Source: Allobacillus halotolerans
Lineage (GTDB): Bacteria > Bacillota > Bacilli > Bacillales > Alkalibacillaceae
Reading direction: 5' to 3' (one strand)
DNA: 64,000 nucleotides
Assembly: GCF_028743495.1 (NCBI RefSeq)
Contig: NZ_CP117968.1
The translations under genes were made by a program, and so were the position numbers. The notes beneath the pieces are model-generated. The model saw only the letters and a list, made by a program, of their open reading frames with translations, did no database searches and was not told where the DNA came from. This document shows, in pieces, positions 8,824-18,116 of the stretch. How positions within the stretch are numbered: position 1 is the first letter of the stretch; each line of letters opens with the position of its first letter.

Positions 8824-9780
8824 ATGGAGCGATCGATTGTGACGCAGCATTCAAAAATAGAAGAGCTGTTGACGAATATGGAAAAAGTAATTGTCGGTAA
8901 GCGAGATACGATTGAGCTGACGATTGTTGCTTTGCTTGCTGGAGGACATGTGTTATTGGAGGATGTGCCGGGAGTCGGAAAGACGATGCTTGTGCGGGCG
9001 CTAGCAAAGTCATTGGATTTGGACTTTAAAAGAATTCAATTTACGCCGGATCTATTGCCTTCCGATGTGACGGGAGCTTCTGTCTATAATCAGAAGGAAA
9101 TGACTTTTGAATTTTTGCCAGGACCGATTTTCGGAAACATTGTTTTAGCGGATGAAATTAACCGTACGTCACCGAAGACTCAGTCCGCTTTATTGGAAAG
9201 TATGGAGGAGCGTAATATTACGGTTGATGGCCAAACGATGGCGTTGAAGCAGCCGTTTTTTGTCATGGCGACACAAAACCCGATTGAATATGAAGGGACG
9301 TACTCTTTGCCAGAAGCTCAGTTGGATCGTTTCTTGATTAAATTAAAACTGGGTTACCCGACAGAGCAAGAAGAAATTGATATGCTCGGGCGTACGACTT
9401 CCGTTCACCCTGTCGATAAAATTCAAGCGGTTATGACACAGGAAGAAGTCATTGATTTGCAACAACAAGTAACAGAAGTTCATGCCAGTAATGCGATCAA
9501 GGAATACATTGTGAAATTGGTTCATCAAACAAGAGAACATCCAATGCTTGAACTAGGAGCGAGTCCGCGTGCTTCGATCTCCTTGATGCGTGCTTCAAAA
9601 AGTTATGCGTTTATTCAAGGTAGGGATTATGTCGTTCCAGATGATGTGAAGTGGATGCTGCATCATGTCTTGATTCACCGCTTGCTCGTCAGTTCAGAAG
9701 CAAGGTTTGAAGGGCGCACGGTTGCTTCGATTTTAGATGAGATTGCAAATAAAACTCGAATACCGATGGAACGTGGTTAA
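8824..9780 (+). CDS. MoxR family AAA+ ATPase
   Basis: 318 residues. Walker A is DVPGVGKT at residues 47-54, Walker B is IVLADE with D110/E111, and the arginine-finger region EINRTSPKTQ follows. A typical MoxR C-terminal lid (GASPRASISLMRASK) is present. MoxR ATPases act as chaperone-like partners of DUF58/VWA proteins encoded beside them, as here. The gene directly precedes a DUF58 gene and a transglutaminase gene with no gaps, the same trio as B. subtilis yeaC-yeaD-yebA. Cytosolic. Confidence 0.95.
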   Translation: MERSIVTQHSKIEELLTNMEKVIVGKRDTIELTIVALLAGGHVLLEDVPGVGKTMLVRALAKSLDLDFKRIQFTPDLLPSDVTGASVYNQKEMTFEFLPGPIFGNIVLADEINRTSPKTQSALLESMEERNITVDGQTMALKQPFFVMATQNPIEYEGTYSLPEAQLDRFLIKLKLGYPTEQEEIDMLGRTTSVHPVDKIQAVMTQEEVIDLQQQVTEVHASNAIKEYIVKLVHQTREHPMLELGASPRASISLMRASKSYAFIQGRDYVVPDDVKWMLHHVLIHRLLVSSEARFEGRTVASILDEIANKTRIPMERG

Positions 9781-9781
9781 G

Positions 9782-11047
9782 ATGATTGCTTCGATCCGTA
9801 CTTTTTTTCGATTTATTTTTGTTTTAGTTCTCGCTGGTCTTCTTTTTTCCTATGCCATGTTTCAAGGCGGGTTTGTCAGCTGGTTTTTATTTTTTGGCTT
9901 TCTCCCCGTATTCCTTTATTCGTTATTTTTAACACTTTATCCATTGAGTTCGTTTAAAGCTGAACGTCAATTTTCTCCGAAATATGGAGAGGCAGGACAA
10001 GACATTCAAGTGGAAGTGACGTTAAGACGCTTTTTGCCATTGCCGATCTTTTATTTAATAATCGAGGATCCATTGCCTGAAAGTCTGAATTGGAAAGATA
10101 CACGTGCGAAAAAGTATTTATTTTTAAGCAGACCGAATGTATTGATGAACCGGGAAGCGAAAAAAACCATTCTATTTCCGTGGTTCAAGCGAAAATTAAC
10201 CTACCAATACATGCTCGATCATGTACCGCGTGGAAGACATACATTCAATACCGTAAAAATTGTGACAGGAGATTTTTTGGGAATCATTAAGAAGCGAAAA
10301 GAGATTGAGGTTCAAAACGATATTCATATGCGAGCATGGAATCGAACGACCAAGCTATCCAGTGGAATGTCTGCGTTTGATGAAGGAAGGCAGTCAGCGT
10401 TTTTACCTCAAGTGAGGCACACAAATGTTGTTTCGGGTGTACGAGATTATGCCCCTGGCGATCGTTTTTCCTGGGTGGACTGGAAGACGACTGCTAAAAA
10501 ACAGCGACTTGTCACAAAAGAGTTTGAGCAAGAAAAAAATAAAGACGTAACAGTGCTGTTGAATGGGGCCATAGAAGATACGGATCGTTGGCTTGCTTTC
10601 GAAGCGGCCATCGAGCTGTCTCAATCGTTGGCGCGACACTCATTAAATTTGTATGGGAATGTTCAATTTATCCATGCGGGTGCTGTCCAAGAAGAATTAA
10701 TGTTGTCGAATCGCAGGCGGTCCGATGAACAACTCATTCAATTATTGTCAACAATCCAACCATTGCAATCGAGTTCATTTGAAGAGCAATTGATCAAGGA
10801 AGCGTCGTTACGTGCGGCTGATCGTAATCTGATCATCGTATCAGCAGAATTAAACCAACAAATTGGAGAATCGGTCTTGCGCTTAAGTCAGCAAGCAAGA
10901 GACGTTTTGTTTTTATTTATTGCAGGGAATAAACAGCTGACGAATCAAGAGCAAGCCGTCATCAATCGTTTGGAACAGAGTATTGCTGGTTTCCAATGGC
11001 TCTCTGAAGATCATTTGACGAGTGAGATTATCGAGGTGAACACGTAA
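9782..11047 (+). CDS. yeaD: DUF58 domain membrane protein (YeaD-like)
   Basis: About 421 residues. Two N-terminal membrane segments (roughly residues 8-50) are followed by a soluble DUF58/VWA-like domain carrying the signature VRDYAPGDRFSWVDWKTTAK. The start at ATG 9782 sits one base after the moxR stop; an in-frame GTG at 9773 inside moxR is an alternative. The stop overlaps the next gene's ATG (11047). The three genes are therefore translationally linked. Role unproven; thought to work with MoxR and the transglutaminase at the membrane. Confidence 0.9.
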   Translation: MIASIRTFFRFIFVLVLAGLLFSYAMFQGGFVSWFLFFGFLPVFLYSLFLTLYPLSSFKAERQFSPKYGEAGQDIQVEVTLRRFLPLPIFYLIIEDPLPESLNWKDTRAKKYLFLSRPNVLMNREAKKTILFPWFKRKLTYQYMLDHVPRGRHTFNTVKIVTGDFLGIIKKRKEIEVQNDIHMRAWNRTTKLSSGMSAFDEGRQSAFLPQVRHTNVVSGVRDYAPGDRFSWVDWKTTAKKQRLVTKEFEQEKNKDVTVLLNGAIEDTDRWLAFEAAIELSQSLARHSLNLYGNVQFIHAGAVQEELMLSNRRRSDEQLIQLLSTIQPLQSSSFEEQLIKEASLRAADRNLIIVSAELNQQIGESVLRLSQQARDVLFLFIAGNKQLTNQEQAVINRLEQSIAGFQWLSEDHLTSEIIEVNT

Positions 11048-13251
11048 TGCGTTTGAACGGAAATCCGGCCCACCCGTGGGTAAGTATTTTATTATATATC
11101 GGCAGTATGCTTTTATTATTCGAATGGATTATCCCACTTGAAATCGTAACGGACACGGATTACGTTCATGTGTTTTATCTATTCGTCGCTTACTGTTTTT
11201 TGTTGACGGCGGTCGCTATGCCGGCATGGGTTCGTTCACCGCTTAAATTGTTCGGACTGCTCGTCGTCATGGATGTTCTGTTTTTTGATGCGCGTTTTAT
11301 GTCAACGTCGTGGATGCAACAATTTTTCGCTGATCTAAGCATCAATACCGAGAGGCTTTCCAATCGGAGTTGGATGGAATTTACGGCGCCGTTTCGAACA
11401 CTTCTATTTTTGATTCTATTATGGATGTTAAGTTATTTACTTTATTATTGGTTTGCGATTGTCAAAAAGCCATTATCATTTATCGTATTTACATTTGTTT
11501 ATTTAACGGTTTTGGATACATTTACAGAATATAGTGCTGTTTGGCCAATTGTGCGTTCGTTTGTCATCGGGGTCGGTGTATTAGGCATCAGTCATTTATT
11601 TAAATTGGCTGAAGCGGAAAGATTACGGCTTCAATCGTTTCGTGTACTCCTGAAATGGTTGACGCCTTTGATCTTCGTGATTATTGCCGGAACATCAATC
11701 GGGTATGTTGCACCGAAGTTTAGTCCCCAGTGGCCTGACCCGGTTCCTTTTTTACAAGGAACGGCTGAGGAAGGTTTCAGTGGGATTGGCTTTCAAGACA
11801 AGGTACAACGGATTGGATATGGAGAGAATGACGAACAATTAGGTGGCGGATTTATTGCTGATGATACGACCGTGTTCTATGCAACTGCTGAATCGAGCCA
11901 ATATTGGAAAGTCGAAACAAAGGATCGATATACCGGAAAGGGCTGGGAGCGAACGGTCGAAGGTGAATTCGCTACGGGAATTCCGGGAGAAATGCTCGCG
12001 TTGGAAGCATACTCGACAACGGTTACAAGAGAATCCGGTCAATCTAGTATTCAGTTGGTCGAACCAGGCAATTTAAATAAACTGCCGTATCGTTATGGAA
12101 CAGCATCTTTTAGAGATTTGCAAGTCGAATACAATCCAGTGACTGGGGAAGTCAAAAGCCCAGATAACCTGCCAGGGGAGCCATACAATTTGCATGTGGA
12201 GCAACCGAAGTTCCCTCTCGAGCAGATGCAGAAACAAGTGCCTAAGATGCATGGTGTGCCAGAGCCATACCTACAATTGCCGGATACATTACCCGACCGT
12301 GTATACGAATTGACAGAGGAGATCATTGCAGGGAAAGAAAATCGCTATGAGCAAGCGAAAGCCATCGAACAGTATTTTTCTCGTAATGGATACGTTTATG
12401 AAACGAAGGATGTCCCAGTTCCTGATGACGACCAAGATTTTGTCGATCAATTTTTATTTGAAACACAAAGAGGCTATTGTGACCACTACTCAACATCGAT
12501 GGTTGCAATGCTCCGTTCAGCCGGGATTCCATCTAGATGGGTCAAAGGCTTTACGGGTGGAGAAGTGACCCAACAGACAGACCTGGCGGAAGGTGAAGAC
12601 TTAACGACGTATGAAGTGCAAAATAATAACGCTCACTCATGGGTGGAAGTTTTTTTTCCTGATGTCGGCTGGGTGCCTTTTGAGCCGACGGTCGGATTCT
12701 CCAACCAGACCGATTTTATGGCAGAAGAGTCGCCAGAAAGTTTGGAGGAAACGAACGAACCAACGGAGCAAGAAGAACAAGAACTCCCTGAACCTGAATT
12801 GGATGAAGGTCCTGAAGAACAACAGCCAGAAGAAGAAAGTGGTCGTGAAAATGTTGAATCAGCATCCGATGTTTCCGGTTATACCTTGCTGAAATGGGGC
12901 ATTGTCATTGCGATTGCTGCGTTAATCATTTGGGTGATTGTGCGCTATCGCTTCCGCCTCATGTCCTATTGGAAGAAAAACAAATTACAACGGAATCATG
13001 ATCAGGAATCGTTCACAGATGCTTATGGTTTCTTATTGAAGCTATTAGAAAAAGAAGGATATGCCGTAGAAAACGGTCAGACATTACGAGAATTCTCCAA
13101 GAAAGTCGACCGATTGACTGGAAACGCAGATATGTCTGAGCTGACCAGTTACTACGAACGGGCTGTTTACCGGGAAGAGAACCTGGAAAGTGAGCGAGAG
13201 AGAATCAACCAGTTATGGTCGCGTATTGTTCGTAATTTGCTTGCTAAATAA
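11047..13251 (+). CDS. yebA: Transglutaminase-like membrane protein (YebA-like)
   Basis: 734 residues. About five to six membrane segments lie in the first 220 residues (DUF3488 type). A periplasmic-side transglutaminase core follows with the complete triad: Cys478 in RGYCDHYST, His530 in NAHSWVEVF, Asp539 in FPDVGW. Then come an acidic Glu/Pro-rich linker (about residues 563-605), one membrane helix (about 617-637) and a DUF4129-like cytoplasmic tail. Likely a surface thiol peptidase or cross-linking enzyme; the substrate is unknown. Third gene of the moxR operon. Confidence 0.92.
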   Translation: MRLNGNPAHPWVSILLYIGSMLLLFEWIIPLEIVTDTDYVHVFYLFVAYCFLLTAVAMPAWVRSPLKLFGLLVVMDVLFFDARFMSTSWMQQFFADLSINTERLSNRSWMEFTAPFRTLLFLILLWMLSYLLYYWFAIVKKPLSFIVFTFVYLTVLDTFTEYSAVWPIVRSFVIGVGVLGISHLFKLAEAERLRLQSFRVLLKWLTPLIFVIIAGTSIGYVAPKFSPQWPDPVPFLQGTAEEGFSGIGFQDKVQRIGYGENDEQLGGGFIADDTTVFYATAESSQYWKVETKDRYTGKGWERTVEGEFATGIPGEMLALEAYSTTVTRESGQSSIQLVEPGNLNKLPYRYGTASFRDLQVEYNPVTGEVKSPDNLPGEPYNLHVEQPKFPLEQMQKQVPKMHGVPEPYLQLPDTLPDRVYELTEEIIAGKENRYEQAKAIEQYFSRNGYVYETKDVPVPDDDQDFVDQFLFETQRGYCDHYSTSMVAMLRSAGIPSRWVKGFTGGEVTQQTDLAEGEDLTTYEVQNNNAHSWVEVFFPDVGWVPFEPTVGFSNQTDFMAEESPESLEETNEPTEQEEQELPEPELDEGPEEQQPEEESGRENVESASDVSGYTLLKWGIVIAIAALIIWVIVRYRFRLMSYWKKNKLQRNHDQESFTDAYGFLLKLLEKEGYAVENGQTLREFSKKVDRLTGNADMSELTSYYERAVYREENLESERERINQLWSRIVRNLLAK

Positions 13252-13395
13252 GAGTGATTTGCATAATTCATTCGGCTTTTGGCTATAAAGATTTGCATAA
13301 GGTAAAGCGAATGGAAAAAATATACGTGAAATTCCCTCTTGACGAATCGTGTAAGAGTTTGTAAAGTAGAGATGTAAAATAAAATTAAACTTGAA

Positions 13396-13571
13396 CACTT
13401 CGTATAATATTGGGGATATGGCCCAAGAGTTTCTACCAGACCACCGTAAATGGTCTGACTACGAGTGATTGTCAATAGCCAAAGCGATGGTTCGTTATGA
13501 TTTGACCAAGCTTATGGTATGTTTGCAATCTTCCTCGTAGCACTCTTGGAAATGACCAAGGGTGCTTTTGC
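13396..13571 (+). promoter_or_regulatory. Guanine (purine) riboswitch with attenuator
   Basis: The aptamer spans about 13396-13467, with the conserved core segments TATAATATTGG, GATATGGCCC, GTTTCTACC and CCGTAAATGGTCTGACTACG. The ligand-pairing base is C13459, directly before the P1 strand, which specifies guanine/hypoxanthine rather than adenine. The P1 3' strand CTACGAG (13459-13465) can instead pair with CTCGTAG (13534-13540), which overlaps the terminator stem. Purine binding would therefore free the terminator and shut off the permease gene. Confidence 0.95.
13539..13570 (+). terminator. Riboswitch-controlled attenuator terminator
   Basis: A stem of AGCACTCTTGG (13539-13549) with CCAAGGGTGCT (13556-13566) is followed by TTTT. 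It is the off-state of the guanine riboswitch. Confidence 0.9.
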
Positions 13572-13634
13572 TATTCTAAGAGAGTTATTTCTTGGATAGT
13601 CGTGGTGTTTCAAGTGATCGAGGGGGAAATTGCT

Positions 13635-14957
13635 ATGAAAAAGTATTTTCGTTTTGAAGAGTTAGGAACAAATTATCGGACGGAATCCATGGCAGGTTTG
13701 ACTACTTTTCTTGCGATGGCATACATTTTATTCGTTAACCCTGCTGTCCTCAGCTTGAGTGACGTCGAGGGAGTCGAAGGAATGGACCCTGAGGCTGTAT
13801 TTGTAGCAACAGCTTTAGCAGGTGCGATTGGTACGTTAATTATGGGTTTGCTTGCCAAATATCCTATCGCTTTAGCGCCGGGTATGGGTCTGAATGCATT
13901 CTTTTCTTATAGTGTAGTTGTAGGAATGGGGATTCCTTGGGAAACGGCTTTGGCCGGAGTACTCGCTTCAGGTCTGATTTTTATCGTATTGACATTGACT
14001 GGAATACGCGAGAAAGTCATCGATGCCATTCCAAATAATTTAAAGCTCGCTGTTGGTGCTGGTATCGGTTTGTTTATCGCATTCATCGGCTTGAAAAACG
14101 TTGGAATTATTCAGGCTGACGATGCAACATTGGTCGCCCTCGGTGATTTAACCAATCCAAGTATCTTACTGACAATCTTTGGTGTGTTCGTCACTGTTAT
14201 ATTGTTAGCGGCAAATTTCAAAGGTGGCGTTTTTTACGGAATGATCATTACGGCCATTGCCGGAATGGTCGTCGGTTTGATCACTGTACCAACTGGTGTA
14301 AATGATGTTGTTGGTAGTGTACCAAGCTTAGCGCCAACATTCGGTGCAGCACTTAGTCATTTCGGTGAAATTTTTACGATGGATATGTTGGTCGTCATTT
14401 TAACGTTCTTGTTCGTTGATTTCTTTGACACAGCAGGAACATTAGTGGCGGTTGCGACACAGGGTGGTTTGATGAAAGACGGGAAGCTCCCACGTGCAGG
14501 GAAAGCTCTTTTCTCGGACTCTGCAGCGACTGTCAGTGGGGCGATTTTAGGTACGTCAACGACGACGTCATTTGTTGAATCGACAACAGGTGTCGGTGCA
14601 GGTGGTCGAACAGGGTTTGCATCTGTCGTCACAGCGGGATTGTTCTTGCTCGCTCTATTCTTCTCACCATTGCTTAGTGTGGTGACATCGGAAGTGACTG
14701 CACCAGCACTGATTATCGTTGGTGTTTTGATGGTAGCCAATTTAAAAGAGATTGAATGGGATAAATTCGAGATTGCTGTTCCAGCTTTCTTGACCGTCCT
14801 CATGATGCCTTTAACCAATAGTATTGCAACAGGTATTGCGATTGGATTCATTTTCTATCCGATTACGATGCTTGTCAAAGGCCGATACAAAGAAATTCAC
14901 CCATTGATGTATGTGTTAGGTGTTATTTTCTTCTTATACTTTATGTTTTTATCCTAA
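13635..14957 (+). CDS. pbuG: Guanine/hypoxanthine permease (NCS2/AzgA family)
   Basis: 440-residue multipass membrane transporter (about 12-14 hydrophobic segments) importing guanine and hypoxanthine. The family motif region NYRTESMAGLTTFLAMAYI at the N-terminus, GMGLNAFFSY, and DFFDTAGTLVAVATQGG in the middle are present. ATG 13635 is set by AGGGGGAAA. The purine riboswitch immediately upstream agrees with this function. Ends at a strong terminator. Confidence 0.96.
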   Translation: MKKYFRFEELGTNYRTESMAGLTTFLAMAYILFVNPAVLSLSDVEGVEGMDPEAVFVATALAGAIGTLIMGLLAKYPIALAPGMGLNAFFSYSVVVGMGIPWETALAGVLASGLIFIVLTLTGIREKVIDAIPNNLKLAVGAGIGLFIAFIGLKNVGIIQADDATLVALGDLTNPSILLTIFGVFVTVILLAANFKGGVFYGMIITAIAGMVVGLITVPTGVNDVVGSVPSLAPTFGAALSHFGEIFTMDMLVVILTFLFVDFFDTAGTLVAVATQGGLMKDGKLPRAGKALFSDSAATVSGAILGTSTTTSFVESTTGVGAGGRTGFASVVTAGLFLLALFFSPLLSVVTSEVTAPALIIVGVLMVANLKEIEWDKFEIAVPAFLTVLMMPLTNSIATGIAIGFIFYPITMLVKGRYKEIHPLMYVLGVIFFLYFMFLS

Positions 14958-14977
14958 TTTATTTTCTGAAATAAGAG

Positions 14978-15021
14978 AGCCCCGATCGACTGGATGATCA
15001 ACAGTTGATGGGGGCTTTTTG
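14978..15021 (+). terminator. Terminator of pbuG
   Basis: A long stem starts with AGCCCC at 14978-14983 and closes with GGGGGCT ending at 15016. TTTTT follows. Confidence 0.85.
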
Positions 15022-15242
15022 ATTGCTTGGTAAGGCAGGACAGTATTCAATCCATTGGATACAATAAGAACATTATCTCGTTCAACTGTCGACAGTTGAC
15101 CTAAGCTCTCAATTGGTATTAAAATACATAAGAATTGATTGGGTAAAATATGCTGACTACTCATATAGTTAATAGTGATTGCTCAGTTCAATTAAGGGAA
15201 GACTGAACATAAAAGTATATTCATTTGAGAGGAGACTTGGCG

Positions 15243-15809
15243 TTGCTTGAATCTAGCCTTGTCATGGTAACAATTATCCTAGTGGTAAATATTGTATACG
15301 TATCTTTATTGACCGGACGGATGATTTTTACCTTAAAAGGGAAAAAATATATTGCAGCTACCATTGGCGTTTTTGAAATAACCGTTTATGTAGTAGGCTT
15401 AGGACTTGTCTTGGACAACCTAGGTGAAATCCAAAACGTCATTGCTTATGCACTCGGCTTTGGGATTGGTGTCATTGTTGGAATGAGAATTGAAGAGAAG
15501 CTGGCGATTGGGTATATTACGGTAAACGTTATTTCCTCTAACCCAGACATTCCATTTACTCGTAAGCTTCGTGCAAAAGGTTACGGGGTGACGAGTTGGT
15601 ATGCATATGGAATGGACGGTGATCGCTTGGCGTTACAGGTGTTGACACCACGCCGTTACGAATTAATGCTGTACGAAGCGGTTAAGGAAATCGATCCAAA
15701 AGCATTTATCATTGCTTATGAACCACGTCAAATCCACGGTGGCTTCTGGGTGAAGAAAGTAAAAGGGAGTCGATTACAGCGTGAAGAAGAAAAAGTACAG
15801 GGTGAGTGA
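15243..15809 (+). CDS. yebE: UPF0316/DUF2179 membrane protein YebE
   Basis: 188 residues. Three hydrophobic segments lie in the first ~85 residues, then a soluble DUF2179 domain (KGYGVTSWYAYGMDGDRLALQ). TTG 15243 is chosen because GGAG (15231-15234) is 8 bp away and the result (MLESSLVMV) matches the family's short N-terminus. Function unknown. The short yebG gene overlaps its 3' end, as in B. subtilis. Confidence 0.88.
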   Translation: MLESSLVMVTIILVVNIVYVSLLTGRMIFTLKGKKYIAATIGVFEITVYVVGLGLVLDNLGEIQNVIAYALGFGIGVIVGMRIEEKLAIGYITVNVISSNPDIPFTRKLRAKGYGVTSWYAYGMDGDRLALQVLTPRRYELMLYEAVKEIDPKAFIIAYEPRQIHGGFWVKKVKGSRLQREEEKVQGE

Positions 15810-15960
15810 TTTTGACTCGATCGATGTGTGTTTAGACCAAATGGCAAAGGACGGATATCGGCCAATCAGACGGATGGAAAAACCCGTTTTTGAAGAGAAG
15901 AAAAACGGTGAACGCGTACCGATTAGTCAAGAGATCATCTTTGAGGCGATAGAAAAATAA
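15781..15960 (+). CDS. yebG: NETI motif protein YebG
   Basis: 59 residues starting at GTG 15781, overlapping the end of yebE by 29 bp in another frame. Reads VKKKKYRVSDFDSIDVCLDQ and continues with MAKDGYRPIRRMEKPVF and PISQEIIFEAIEK, the pattern of the NETI family found next to YebE in Bacillus. Cytosolic, function unknown. Coupled to yebE; a terminator follows at once. Confidence 0.82.
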   Translation: MKKKKYRVSDFDSIDVCLDQMAKDGYRPIRRMEKPVFEEKKNGERVPISQEIIFEAIEK

Positions 15961-15962
15961 CG

Positions 15963-15998
15963 AGGTTCAAAAGTGGATAATTCCCTTTTGAACCTTTC
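15963..15998 (+). terminator. Terminator of yebE-yebG
   Basis: A stem of AGGTTCAAAAG (15963-15973) with CTTTTGAACCT (15985-15995) is followed by a short T-rich tail. Confidence 0.8.
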
Positions 15999-16031
15999 GT
16001 TTGTTGGAAATTTTTGATAACCTTAAATCGA

Positions 16032-16262
16032 TCATTCATTTAAATAAGGTTTGTGTAAAAACCTCTGCGGGTCGAATAGCTCCTTTGTCGGGCAATATTT
16101 TGTCATACCTTCAGCGGCGATTAGCGCTGATAACTCGACTAACAAAAGGTTTCCGATTGTTAAAGGACGACGTGAAAGCCTCGCTGACCCTACTGCTAAA
16201 CCGCATAGTCCGATGCTTGTCCGGACAAACGCACTAACCGTTCCGATATTTTGTTTTCTCAC
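16032..16262 (-). CDS. DUF2892 small membrane protein
   Basis: 76 residues. The sequence pattern QNIGTVSAFVRTSIGLCGLA, followed by a charged loop with RLSRRP and a second hydrophobic segment ending AAEGMTKYCPTKELF, is that of DUF2892 (YgaP-like) two-helix membrane proteins. The start is GTG 16262, with AAGGGAAGGA on the minus strand at good spacing. Lies between yebG and yerA, where B. subtilis carries the purine operon. Function unknown; in other bacteria this domain is often linked to sulfurtransferases, but none is adjacent. Confidence 0.8.
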   Translation of the reverse strand: MRKQNIGTVSAFVRTSIGLCGLAVGSARLSRRPLTIGNLLLVELSALIAAEGMTKYCPTKELFDPQRFLHKPYLNE

Positions 16263-16334
16263 GACTTTTTCCTTCCCTTTACAGATTTAATGCATTAAAA
16301 TATAGACTATACAGAGATAAATGGAGGACTGAAC

Positions 16335-18083
16335 ATGCAAGAACATTTATATCGTTGGCGCAACAAGCAGCTAAGAGAACATGTTGCTATTATTGACGGA
16401 AAAATTTCACCGACGATCGTTTTAAAAAATGCGACTTTCTTAAATGTCTATATAAAAAAGTGGCAAACAGCAAATATTTGGATCTATGAGGATCGCATTG
16501 TGTTTGTCGGCGAAGACATGCCGAAGAAAATGACAAACACTGAATTGGTCGATTGCTCCGGAGAATACCTTGTTCCTGGTTATGTTGAGCCTCATTCACA
16601 TCCATACCAGTTATATAATCCCCATTCCTTGGCGGAGTATGCATTGAAAAAAGGAACGACAACACTTGTTAATGACAACTTGATGCTTCTTTTATTATTG
16701 GAAAAAAAGAAAGCGTTTTCTTTTATTGATAGTCTACAAGATATACCTGCTTCTCTTTTCTGGTGGGCTCGATTCGATTCGCAATCTGCACTCCGGGAAG
16801 AGGAAGAATTTTTAGATAATGAAGAAGTATTGGATTGGCTCAATCATGAAGCTGTCATTCAAGGGGGCGAACTGACGAATTGGCCTGAAATTTTAAAAGA
16901 AGATGACTTATCCCTATATTGGATGCAGGAGACGAAGCGGCTTCGTAAGTCCGTGGAAGGTCATTTCCCAGGCGCTTCCATCCGAACCTTGTCAAAAATG
17001 AAATTGCTTGGCGCGGATGGCGACCACGAATCGATTTCTGCGAAAGAATTGTATTTACGTTTGCAGTTGGGTTATTACGCAGCGATTCGCCATTCTTCCA
17101 TTCGGCCGGACTTGAGAAATATACTAAAGGAGCTTACGGCTTACGATGTGAAGGTTTGGGATTATATGATGTTCACAACCGATGGAGCAACCCCTACTTT
17201 TTACGAAGAAGAAGGAATGATTGAACGCTGTATCGAAATAGCGATTGAAGAAGGGGTTCCCGTTGAAGAGGCGTATGCTATTGGCTCAATCAATGCGGCA
17301 AAATATTTTAATTTAGAGCATCGTCTTGGAAGTATTGCGCCGGGTCGCACAGCGCACATCAATTTCCTTTCTTCAAAAGAGAATCCAATACCTACTTCCG
17401 TTATGGCGAAAGGAAAATGGATTGTCCGAAATGGAGAAACAGCGAGCGATTACATGAAGCCAGTTGATTGGCCAGCCTATGATTTCAATCCGTTGAAATT
17501 AGATTGGGAGCCTGATGCAGATGACTTACATATTTCGATGCCTTTTGGTATGGAAATGATGAGTGATGTATTGTTGAAGCCTTATGCCGTCAAAACGGAA
17601 TCGAATAAAAATTTACTGTCCCGTTCAAATAACGAAGCGTATGTACTTTTGATGGATAAGGAAGGAAAATGGTTAACATCTACCTATATAAAAGGGTTTA
17701 CCGATTCTCTTGGTGGACTTGCGAGCTCCTATTCCAATACAGGCGATGTCATTTTGCTCGGTAAGAAAAAGAGCGATATCCAGCTTGCATTCCAGCGAAT
17801 GAAGGAGCTAGGTGGAGGCATTGTTCTTGCACATAAAGGTGAAATCATTTTCGAACTACCTTTACGGTTACAAGGTGTTATGGCAAACTTAAAGATGGAA
17901 GACGTTATTGAAAAAGAGAGAGAATTGAAAAAGCTGTTACAAGAATTCGGTTATACATTTGGCGATCCTGTCTATACATTGTTATTTTTATCATCGACAC
18001 ATTTGCCCTATATCCGAATTACACCATCAGGAATTATTGATGTCATGAAAAAAGAAGTCTTGTTCCCGTCGATTATGCGTTAA
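16335..18083 (+). CDS. yerA: Adenine deaminase-like amidohydrolase YerA
   Basis: 582 residues. N-terminal amidohydrolase part with the metal-binding motif VEPHSHPYQ (about residue 90), central barrel, and a C-terminal domain like that of adenine deaminases. Compared with true AdeC, the second His motif region is poorly conserved, so substrate specificity is open; B. subtilis YerA is likewise annotated as a putative deaminase. Cytosolic. It is followed by yerB and yerC in the conserved order. Confidence 0.88.
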   Translation: MQEHLYRWRNKQLREHVAIIDGKISPTIVLKNATFLNVYIKKWQTANIWIYEDRIVFVGEDMPKKMTNTELVDCSGEYLVPGYVEPHSHPYQLYNPHSLAEYALKKGTTTLVNDNLMLLLLLEKKKAFSFIDSLQDIPASLFWWARFDSQSALREEEEFLDNEEVLDWLNHEAVIQGGELTNWPEILKEDDLSLYWMQETKRLRKSVEGHFPGASIRTLSKMKLLGADGDHESISAKELYLRLQLGYYAAIRHSSIRPDLRNILKELTAYDVKVWDYMMFTTDGATPTFYEEEGMIERCIEIAIEEGVPVEEAYAIGSINAAKYFNLEHRLGSIAPGRTAHINFLSSKENPIPTSVMAKGKWIVRNGETASDYMKPVDWPAYDFNPLKLDWEPDADDLHISMPFGMEMMSDVLLKPYAVKTESNKNLLSRSNNEAYVLLMDKEGKWLTSTYIKGFTDSLGGLASSYSNTGDVILLGKKKSDIQLAFQRMKELGGGIVLAHKGEIIFELPLRLQGVMANLKMEDVIEKERELKKLLQEFGYTFGDPVYTLLFLSSTHLPYIRITPSGIIDVMKKEVLFPSIMR

Positions 18084-18116
18084 TGCAAATTTCAATTAAA
18101 AGGTAGTGGGGAAACG

